Source: Anaerolineales bacterium
GTDB lineage: Bacteria; Chloroflexota; Anaerolineae; Anaerolineales; UBA11858
DNA length: 46,649 nucleotides
Reading direction: 5' to 3'
NCBI GenBank assembly: GCA_021108255.1
Contig: JAIORG010000125.1
Span: 1-46,649, forward strand
Shown here: one piece after another, positions 40,572-46,649 of the stretch
Layout of the letters: every line of letters begins with the position of its first letter
Position numbering within the stretch: position 1 is the first letter of the stretch
Made by a program: the position numbers and the translations under genes
Notes under the pieces: model-generated
Told to the model about the DNA's origin: nothing
What the model saw: the letters and a program-made list of their open reading frames with translations, nothing else
The model's database searches: none

Positions 40572-42182
40572 CTATGCCTGTAAATACTTTACCAAATAAA
40601 GGTCCCCTCGTTGATACCCACGGTCAAGATAATATCGGCGGGTACCCACTGCCGAAATCACAGCGATATTCTGGAAACCCTTTTCAGCAGCAATTTTTTC
40701 TCCTTCAAGGAGTAATGCTGTTCCTAATCCTGCATGCTGGGCAGCTCCTTTCTTTTCCTGACCAACAGGGAGAGATTCCCCGTATATATGAACTTCCCTG
40801 ATAATCGCCGCTTGCTCGAGGTCCTTTATTCCCGTATTTACTGCAGCTGGTCCTGGCAAGGAAAGCCTTAAAAAACCTGCCAGATGATCATCCGGTGTGT
40901 CGTAGGAAAGGAAATGTTCTTCACACCCATTGCTGAAATAAACCAGGTCATTCAATTCCAGGTTAGTGGTGTCAATTTCCTGTCCGCGGACTTCCCGGCA
41001 GCGAATGCATTGACAGATCTCACCCCGGCGTCTTAACTCAAGCTGGATATCCTGGCGCAAACTGGTTCGTTTGTTTCCTTCCACAACATTCGGGGAAGGA
41101 ATATCCCGGATCACCCGGTTCACTCGACAATAGCGGGGGATAGTAGGTTTAATATCAGTTATAAGCTGAATTAATTCTTCGGTTGAATAGGGTGTATATT
41201 CCCCCTCCTTCCAGATATTATACAATTGAGTGTTTTTTAGCAGCTGAGTGGGATAAATCTTTAATTCATCCGGGGAAAAATCTTGCCACAAACGGGAAAA
41301 ATCTCTCCGGTCAGAATCTATTGTCGCTCCCAGCAAATTGGGCATCCAATGTAAAACGATTTTAAAACCGGCAGCCCGCAGTAAAGCCACACCATCCATT
41401 GCTTCTTCAACGGTATGTCCCCTTTGATTCAATTCCAGGATGTGATTATCAAGGCTTTGTATACCCATCTGGACTTTTGTGACTCCTAATTCCCTCATCC
41501 GGGAGAGTTCCGCCAGTGTAATCAAATCAGGCCGGGTTTCCAATACTAATCCGACATTCTTATGCTGCGCTTTTTCATTTATTTCCTGAGCTTGTTCAAG
41601 GGTCTCAGACTCAACTCCGTTCATAGCATCAAAACAGCGTTTGATAAACCAGGTCTGGTAATCGTCCTGATAGACAGTCCAGGAACCACCCAGAACCAAA
41701 AGTTCAATTTTATCGGTCGGATGACCAATTTCGTAAAGCGCTTCAATTCGAGAGGCAACCTGCGAAAAAGGATCGTATTGATGAAAAAGAGCCCGCATCG
41801 CCCCTGGCTCATCGGGCAGGTAACTCACCGGCATTTCCTCGTAATCCGGGCAAAAGATACACTGTCCCGGACAGGGATAAGGCTTGGTGAGCACTGTTAC
41901 CGTCGTAACGCCGGACATTGTCCGCATGGGTTTAAGCCGGATCTTTTTCAGTAAATCCCGATCTTGCTGACGGGTGCCATCTCTTACTTGATTCCTGTAG
42001 GCAGTGATCAGGGTATGTTTGCTTAAAAATCCAGCCCCACCCGGCAGCGGATGACCCCGGATAGCCTGAAACACTTCTTTCCCTGCTTCAATATCTCTTA
42101 ATGTCAGCTCAGCCAAATAGAGTTCAGCTTCACTATAGGCCGGTAGTTCCGGGGAATTGTCCTCTTTCTTTTTAGTTGTCAT
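40572..42182 (-). CDS. elp3: Elp3: tRNA uridine(34) acetyltransferase, radical SAM/GNAT
   Basis: 536 residues. The radical SAM domain carries the cluster motif CPGQCIFCP (C-x3-C-x2-C, near residue 106) within VTTVTVLTKPYPCPGQC, followed by EEMPVSYLPDEPGAMRA and KVQMGIQSLDNHILELNQRGHT. Linker and zinc region: RVIRDIPSP and CQCIRCREVRGQE. A C-terminal GNAT domain contains EVHIYGESLPVG and HAGLGTALLLEGEKIA. Elp3 alone forms the carboxymethyl group (cm5U) on wobble uridine in archaea and some bacteria such as Dehalococcoides. The gene is divergent from a Trm9-like methyltransferase, which suggests further conversion to mcm5U. Confidence 0.95.
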   Translation of the reverse strand: MTTKKKEDNSPELPAYSEAELYLAELTLRDIEAGKEVFQAIRGHPLPGGAGFLSKHTLITAYRNQVRDGTRQQDRDLLKKIRLKPMRTMSGVTTVTVLTKPYPCPGQCIFCPDYEEMPVSYLPDEPGAMRALFHQYDPFSQVASRIEALYEIGHPTDKIELLVLGGSWTVYQDDYQTWFIKRCFDAMNGVESETLEQAQEINEKAQHKNVGLVLETRPDLITLAELSRMRELGVTKVQMGIQSLDNHILELNQRGHTVEEAMDGVALLRAAGFKIVLHWMPNLLGATIDSDRRDFSRLWQDFSPDELKIYPTQLLKNTQLYNIWKEGEYTPYSTEELIQLITDIKPTIPRYCRVNRVIRDIPSPNVVEGNKRTSLRQDIQLELRRRGEICQCIRCREVRGQEIDTTNLELNDLVYFSNGCEEHFLSYDTPDDHLAGFLRLSLPGPAAVNTGIKDLEQAAIIREVHIYGESLPVGQEKKGAAQHAGLGTALLLEGEKIAAEKGFQNIAVISAVGTRRYYLDRGYQRGDLYLVKYLQA

Positions 42183-42250
42183 ATCAATCTTCCCCAGTAA
42201 TGGGGATTAATGAAGCAATTGAGACGGGCTGGACTGCCGCAACCATAACG

Positions 42251-42256
42251 TATAAT
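42251..42256 (+). promoter_or_regulatory. -10 box of a possible leaderless promoter
   Basis: TATAAT ends seven bases before the ATG of the Trm9-like gene, so transcription would begin at or next to the start codon. There is no Shine-Dalgarno sequence, consistent with leaderless translation. A -35 is unclear (TGGACT lies 15 bases upstream). Confidence 0.5.
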
Positions 42257-42262
42257 AGAAAT

Positions 42263-42985
42263 ATGAAACCTGAGACAGCCAGTAGAATTCTTTCCCTTAA
42301 TCATCAATTTTACCAAAGCTTTGCTGAAGATTTTTCTGAAACCAGGCAACGGCTTCAACCAGGTGTCCTGAGTTTGGTCAACCGCTTTCAATCGGAGAGC
42401 AGCATCCTGGACTTAGGCTGCGGCAATGGTGAACTTGCCCGCGAATTAGCCAGGAAAGATTTTTCCGGCTCTTACCTCGGAACAGATTTCAGTTCCAATT
42501 TACTTCAAAAAGCAGGCCTTGGAATTCCTGCTGAGTTCCCGGCGGAGTTTTTAGAGCTGGACCTTTCAGAGACAGACTGGTCTGGTTTGCTTCCAGGAAC
42601 TCCTTTTGATGTTGTATTGTCGTTTGCCGCCCTCCATCATGTCCCGGGTCATGAGGGGCGAAAAAATGTGTGCAACAATATCCGCCGGCATATTTCTGAT
42701 CAGGGATGCTTCTTTCATTCTAACTGGCAGTTCTTAAGAAGTCCCCGGCTTCTGCGAAGAATCATTCCCTGGAATGAAGCAGGTTTCTCTGAAAAAGACC
42801 TCGATGAGGGAGATTACCTTCTTGATTGGAGACGCGGCGGGATGGGTACCCGGTACGTACATCATTTCACCCCCGAGGAACTATCCCTCCTGGCAGACGA
42901 ATCCGGTTTCAGGATCAAAGAATCATTTTTCTCGGATGGAAAAGAGGGGGATTTAAGTATCTATCAGGTTTGGGAACCTGTCTAA
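42263..42985 (+). CDS. Trm9-like tRNA wobble uridine carboxymethyl methyltransferase
   Basis: 240 residues from the ATG at 42263; the frame extends upstream to 42176 but overlaps the divergent Elp3 start and lacks a ribosome site. The N-terminal FYQSFAEDFSETR segment matches the start of eukaryotic Trm9/ALKBH8 methyltransferase domains, where FY..(A)..FS.TR is conserved. SAM loop ILDLGCGNGELARELA near residue 45, then YLGTDFSSNLL, DVVLSFAALHHVPGHEGR and, in the C-terminal half, YVHHFTPEELSLLADESGF. Trm9 methylates the carboxymethyl group made by Elongator/Elp3, so the pair is functionally coherent. No Trm112-like partner is encoded nearby. The specific function is inferred. Confidence 0.75.
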   Translation: MKPETASRILSLNHQFYQSFAEDFSETRQRLQPGVLSLVNRFQSESSILDLGCGNGELARELARKDFSGSYLGTDFSSNLLQKAGLGIPAEFPAEFLELDLSETDWSGLLPGTPFDVVLSFAALHHVPGHEGRKNVCNNIRRHISDQGCFFHSNWQFLRSPRLLRRIIPWNEAGFSEKDLDEGDYLLDWRRGGMGTRYVHHFTPEELSLLADESGFRIKESFFSDGKEGDLSIYQVWEPV

Positions 42986-44622
42986 TCCTCAAGCTCCAAA
43001 AAGAATCCCAATTCAACCAGAACCTCTGCAATTTTATCTTCACTGCCTTCCCGGATAATAACTACCGTGGGGCCGAGCTGCTCCAGGATATACCGGCTGG
43101 CCTTTGATTTTTTAAGAGATTTCAGTACAGCAGGGGAACCCAATCTTAAAATGGTTCTTTGGGCAACGGAAGACTGAACTCCCTGTTTTTCCCACCTTTC
43201 CAGGGCCGCAAGGATATTCGGTGGTATAGCTTCAGCATAATTTGTTAACAGAGACAATAAGTGGGCCACCAGCAATCCTTGCTTTTCTGCCCTGTTTAGG
43301 GAAGCCGGCGATATCGTGTATAGATAAGCTTCTGCTTTAACCGGATACCACTCACAAAATCTAGAAACCTGGTAACGGGTCTTGTGGGGAACATTCGTTG
43401 TCATCCTGATTTCCCCTTTGGAGCGGATTTGGATTGCCTCAGGGTTCCTGACGGCTATGCTCGGCAACTGGTTGTTAAACAAATCACCAGCGTAGGCGGA
43501 AAATCGGAAAGACGCTGGTTGACCTTCTTCCTCAACTAATCCCAAATCCAGCAACCCCAGCCAATGCATCGGCCCTGCAAGCAAGTATTTTAACAACTCC
43601 CCTTCTACATCATCCCAGTGATTAAATCCCCTTAAGTATTCTCCAGTTGATTTACTCTTGATGTACCAGGAATCATATTCCCCCCCTGTGCGCTGAAAAT
43701 CCGGGTATTTTTCTTTAACTTGGGAGATAAACGATTCAATGCTCCACCAGGTTTCCGGATCCAGATCCTTTAATAAGCTAATCAACAATTCCCGAACCCG
43801 ACCGGGGTCCAATTCCAGGATGCCCTCAATCTGGAGATCCGGGGTCAAAGAAAGATCCTGATGGGTGTCACTCGTCCGCCAGGATTGCCAGAGCAATAAA
43901 AATCTTTCCTCCAGTGATTTATCAAAGAAATCCCGGATTTTTTCCGGGGCCGGGGTTCCATCACCCGCCAGCAAGCTCATAGTTGAAAATAATGTCTGGT
44001 AAAAATCCACTTCATGTTGAGATACATCAGGCAGATGAACACCCGGATCCATGTTCATCCTCCACCCGGATAAAAGGGTACAAGTATGGTCCAGGCAAAT
44101 ATCAGAAGCGAGTAAATGGTGTTTCTTTTCTCCAGGGACAGCTTTTCGGCATACGAACTCCCTGGACTGAGAAAAATTTTCAGGATTCAAAACAATCATC
44201 ACCAAACCCCTGATATCTTCAGGAATATAGGCAAATTCCAGGGGACCTGAATCTGTTTCAAAGAACCCCCTGGCAACCAGCGCCCGATACCATAATCCTT
44301 CTGCCGGCGAGATTGGGTCCCTATCCGGCCTTTCCCTGTTTACCCTTCCTGCACCCATTTCCCGGATCTCACCAAACCGGCGGGTAAAATGAAGCCAGGG
44401 CTCTTTTCCATCCAGTGAATTCAACCACAGAAGCGCTTCTTTCTCCGGGGAAGTGAGGGTCTCCAGGATCTCCTGCAAAGCCCCAAAATCCAACAAGTGA
44501 TCAATCAGCTGGTTAACTCCTTCCCGGGCATCAGCCGCAGAAAATGGCAATCTCCATTTTTCCGCCACAATTTTGAGCTGGTTAAAATCTAACCTGGAAA
44601 GACTATTTCTCAAATCCGGCAT
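42982..44622 (-). CDS. helicase-associated (XPB/Helicase_C_3-like) protein without motor domains
   Basis: 546 residues. The C-terminal ~230 residues follow the pattern of helicase-associated proteins of Actinobacteria and Chloroflexota: IQIRSKGEIRMTT, TRYQVSRFCEWYPVKAEAYLYTISPASLNRAEKQGL and LLTNYAEAIPPNILAALERWEKQG. No Walker A or DEAD box is visible, so it is not itself a helicase. The N-terminal half is helical with winged-helix-like segments. It ends four bases inside the convergent Trm9-like gene. Likely a DNA/RNA-metabolism accessory protein. Confidence 0.75.
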   Translation of the reverse strand: MPDLRNSLSRLDFNQLKIVAEKWRLPFSAADAREGVNQLIDHLLDFGALQEILETLTSPEKEALLWLNSLDGKEPWLHFTRRFGEIREMGAGRVNRERPDRDPISPAEGLWYRALVARGFFETDSGPLEFAYIPEDIRGLVMIVLNPENFSQSREFVCRKAVPGEKKHHLLASDICLDHTCTLLSGWRMNMDPGVHLPDVSQHEVDFYQTLFSTMSLLAGDGTPAPEKIRDFFDKSLEERFLLLWQSWRTSDTHQDLSLTPDLQIEGILELDPGRVRELLISLLKDLDPETWWSIESFISQVKEKYPDFQRTGGEYDSWYIKSKSTGEYLRGFNHWDDVEGELLKYLLAGPMHWLGLLDLGLVEEEGQPASFRFSAYAGDLFNNQLPSIAVRNPEAIQIRSKGEIRMTTNVPHKTRYQVSRFCEWYPVKAEAYLYTISPASLNRAEKQGLLVAHLLSLLTNYAEAIPPNILAALERWEKQGVQSSVAQRTILRLGSPAVLKSLKKSKASRYILEQLGPTVVIIREGSEDKIAEVLVELGFFLELED

Positions 44623-44633
44623 GAATAGTTCAC

Positions 44634-45554
44634 TCAGGAAATTATTCGAATCGCTTTAGGGTGAAGTTTCACCTTAACATTTTTTATACTGCTGGAAAAT
44701 CCCGAAAAGACTTCCCCGTCCAAATGGATAAAAAGAGGTTGGTCTGCCTGGATGCTGATCTGATTAAAATCACCATATTTGATTTTGGGATGGGGCAAGT
44801 GAGATCCTTTCATAAATGCTGGCACCAAACCAAGCAATGTCAAACGAGGAACTTCCTGAACCGCAACATAGTGAAAAATACCATCCGTAATATCTGCAGG
44901 GGGATAAATCATGAAACCGCCTCCCTCCCGTCCCCCGTTGCAGAGGACAAACATCATAACCCTATCCTGCCATTCTTCTTGATCATCGACGGTGATATTC
45001 ACCCCGATAGGATGATGATTAAAGAAAATTGTTTTCAACACCGCTGCAATATACATCAAATATCCCCGCAGGAATGGCATTTTATGGGAATGGATCGTCA
45101 CAATCGCATCAAAACCAATACCAACTGCATTATCGAAATATTCCGTCCGGCCAGTTTCGTCCTCAATTTCGCCAATATCAACCCTCTTCTCCTGACCGTT
45201 AAAGATTTGCCTTAAGGCTTTCCAGGGTTCTGGATCCATGCCAACCGAATACGAAAAGTCGTTTCCGGATCCAAGGGGAATAACACCCAATGCAGGCCTG
45301 CGCTCTTCCGGGAAAGACATAAGCGCGTTAACAACCTCATGAACTGTTCCATCTCCGCCGCCGGCGATAATCAGATCATACCCGTCCTCAACTGCTTTAC
45401 GAGTAAGCTCTATCGCATGAGTTGGGTACACAGAACCAGTCCAATCCGCCACTCCAAACTCCTGCATGATCGGTCGTAAATCCGCTGCCTGTCTCCAGGC
45501 CTGGCCCATATTTGCATTGGGATTGATAATGAAAATTACTTTTGGATTATCCAT
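44634..45554 (-). CDS. diacylglycerol/sphingosine kinase-family lipid kinase
   Basis: 306 residues. IINPNANMG at the N-terminus, the nucleotide-binding loop DLIIAGGGDGTVHEVVNAL (near residue 60), VIPLGSGNDFSYSVG and FDNAVGIGFDAIV, with a C-terminal beta-rich domain ending FIHLDGEVF. This is the DagK/YegS/LCB5 family that phosphorylates diacylglycerol or another lipid alcohol. The exact lipid cannot be told. It lies 11 bases from the helicase-associated gene on the same strand. Confidence 0.92.
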   Translation of the reverse strand: MDNPKVIFIINPNANMGQAWRQAADLRPIMQEFGVADWTGSVYPTHAIELTRKAVEDGYDLIIAGGGDGTVHEVVNALMSFPEERRPALGVIPLGSGNDFSYSVGMDPEPWKALRQIFNGQEKRVDIGEIEDETGRTEYFDNAVGIGFDAIVTIHSHKMPFLRGYLMYIAAVLKTIFFNHHPIGVNITVDDQEEWQDRVMMFVLCNGGREGGGFMIYPPADITDGIFHYVAVQEVPRLTLLGLVPAFMKGSHLPHPKIKYGDFNQISIQADQPLFIHLDGEVFSGFSSSIKNVKVKLHPKAIRIIS

Positions 45555-45632
45555 TTAGACACTCTCTTTTCTAAAGATTACAGGTTAATTAAATAAACAG
45601 ATGAAAAATTATCATCTTCTATATGTTGTTTG

Positions 45633-46403
45633 TCAGTAGTACTTCAGTTTTAGGTCTTTACCGGGTAAAACAATCTCACCTTCTTTTTGATCCCCCACCC
45701 GGGTGATCTCATCCGGTTCAACAGCTGCTTTCCAAGCAGTATAGGCTGCAATTAATGCCTCCAATTCTTCCACAGAGAATAATCCTTCCAAAGGCAGCTG
45801 CCCCTGCAGGATCTTATAGCGGGTAAATTCCTCAAAAATACGCATCGGATCAGGGACATCAACTGACAGGGAATGAAGCAGCAGTTGGCGCTGGAGCCGT
45901 CCTTCCAGCGTCTTTTTCAGGAAGGGAATCTTTTTTAATAAAACGGTAAAAGCGGCATGAGGATACACCTCAAGCATCTGCTGCTTATGGTTTTCCAGTG
46001 GAAAATCTCGATATCCGAATTCTTTTAAATTACGGTAAAGCGTGAACCCATTCCTCATCCAGCCCGGGCAGGAGCCCAGGTCTTCGGGCGTATTCGGGAT
46101 ACGGATATTTTTCTGAAAAAGGGTATATTCAGCCAAACGGAAAGATGTCCAGCGGCCGGGATTGGGTTGGGGAGAAAGAGAATTACGGATCGACTCTTGT
46201 TTCATTAATCCCTGATTCAGTCTTCTGGGAGCGTTAACAGCGACAAAAGCTGTTCTCTGCCCTCCTGCAAACGCAGAGACCACGCTTATATTAGCCCTGG
46301 ACATTGCAATCAGGTTTAAATCCTGATCCAACGCCGCATAAGTAAGTGATTTCTCACCGGAAGGAGGGTCAATGCCGATAAAGACTGTATCTTTAAATAA
46401 CAT
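45633..46403 (-). CDS. DUF429 family protein
   Basis: 256 residues. The first lines FIGIDPPSGEKSLTYAALDQDLNLIAM with the D residues, then FVAVNAPRRLN and later GFTLYRNLKEFGY, LEVYPHAAFTVLL, match DUF429, an RNase H-like fold of unknown function. PHAAF and the acidic starts are the conserved core. A divergent use of N in VNAP, where many members have D (VDAP), is notable. AGGAC precedes the ATG. Confidence 0.8.
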   Translation of the reverse strand: MLFKDTVFIGIDPPSGEKSLTYAALDQDLNLIAMSRANISVVSAFAGGQRTAFVAVNAPRRLNQGLMKQESIRNSLSPQPNPGRWTSFRLAEYTLFQKNIRIPNTPEDLGSCPGWMRNGFTLYRNLKEFGYRDFPLENHKQQMLEVYPHAAFTVLLKKIPFLKKTLEGRLQRQLLLHSLSVDVPDPMRIFEEFTRYKILQGQLPLEGLFSVEELEALIAAYTAWKAAVEPDEITRVGDQKEGEIVLPGKDLKLKYY

Positions 46404-46509
46404 GGAGCGTCCTGAATTTAAGTCAAGGTTATCTGGGCTATTATATGAGTGTAGCTCATATTAATCAGAATGACAACATGCCTTAGAGACACCCGGTCAA
46501 TTAAACACA

Positions 46510-46540
46510 CGATCCGTAACCCTTAGTGGATTACGGATCG
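46510..46540. terminator. hairpin, probable terminator of the gene to the right
   Basis: CGATCCGTAA (46510-46519) pairs with TTACGGATCG (46531-46540) around an 11-base loop. It lies 38 bases past the stop of the partial minus-strand gene. T residues after it are scattered, so efficiency is uncertain. Confidence 0.5.
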
Positions 46541-46578
46541 ATAATTATCTCAAGAGTGATCAACGAGAAAATTCAATA

Positions 46579-46649
46579 TTAAGATTTCTTATCCTTAAAG
46601 ATAAGTTGGCTCTCATCTTCCGGGTCAATATCGACGATTATGACGCCAC
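46579..46649 (-). CDS. partial gene running off the right edge
   Basis: The minus-strand frame read from the edge gives GVIIVDIDPEDESQLIFKDK plus two residues and a TAA at 46581-46579, 22 residues of a C-terminus. The acidic, regular pattern looks coding, and a hairpin follows it. Nothing can be said about the product. Confidence 0.45.
   Translation of the reverse strand, partial: GVIIVDIDPEDESQLIFKDKKS

Overview
The window is about 46.6 kb of chromosome. It most likely comes from an anaerobic or facultative member of the Chloroflexota (Anaerolineae-like). This is inferred from the gene families present: an FMN-riboswitch-controlled RibXY-type riboflavin ABC transporter, bacterial Elp3, DUF4342, a helicase-associated (Helicase_C_3-like) protein, a cysteine-type CcmE and the order rpsB-tsf-pyrH-frr-uppS-cdsA. 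No rRNA, tRNA, CRISPR array, insertion sequence or prophage was seen.

Layout. 1-8.0 kb: an accessory stretch of small multi-pass membrane proteins, two one-component regulators (PadR minus, ArsR plus), a methyltransferase and two tandem secreted metallophosphoesterase lipoproteins. Decayed gene fragments lie at 78-263 and 8209-8280. The ArsR gene and the membrane gene behind it carry the same ATAAG-N6-CTTAT operator. 8.6-13.6 kb: a Fur-family regulator, a methyltransferase and a Nik/Opp-type ABC importer (lipoprotein plus two permeases) with no ATPase gene nearby. 14.1-18.0 kb (minus): a ferrous-iron operon, dtxR-like regulator - feoA - feoA - feoB split into G-domain and membrane ORFs - feoC. 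18.2-20.5 kb: CPBP protease, dimethylarginine dimethylaminohydrolase-like enzyme and a VanZ-like protein, followed by hairpin-rich non-coding DNA.

21.0-28.6 kb (minus) is a complete System I cytochrome c maturation operon, ccmE-ccmF-ccmH-ccmG-(CcmI-like zinc-ribbon protein)-(anchored lipoprotein)-ccmA-ccmB-ccmC-ccmD. Its CcmE has a CxxxY haem-binding motif instead of the usual histidine. Upstream of it (28.8-31.6 kb, minus) is the riboflavin transporter, preceded by a promoter, an FMN riboswitch and an intrinsic terminator. Flavin supply and haem/cytochrome assembly are therefore neighbours, although a terminator-like hairpin separates them.

31.7-38.3 kb holds DUF4342 (minus) and then the plus-strand housekeeping cluster rpsB-tsf-pyrH-frr-uppS-cdsA-glpX. 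RpsB carries an unusual acidic tail of eight 13-residue repeats. 38.3-46.4 kb holds a hybrid histidine kinase, Elp3, a divergent Trm9-like methyltransferase, a helicase-associated protein, a diacylglycerol/sphingosine-kinase-family protein and a DUF429 protein. The Elp3/Trm9-like pair is the most interesting hypothesis: it suggests a eukaryote-like route to mcm5U wobble modification of tRNA in a bacterium. A partial gene runs off the right edge.

Functions were assigned from motifs read by eye in the translations. No database search was run.
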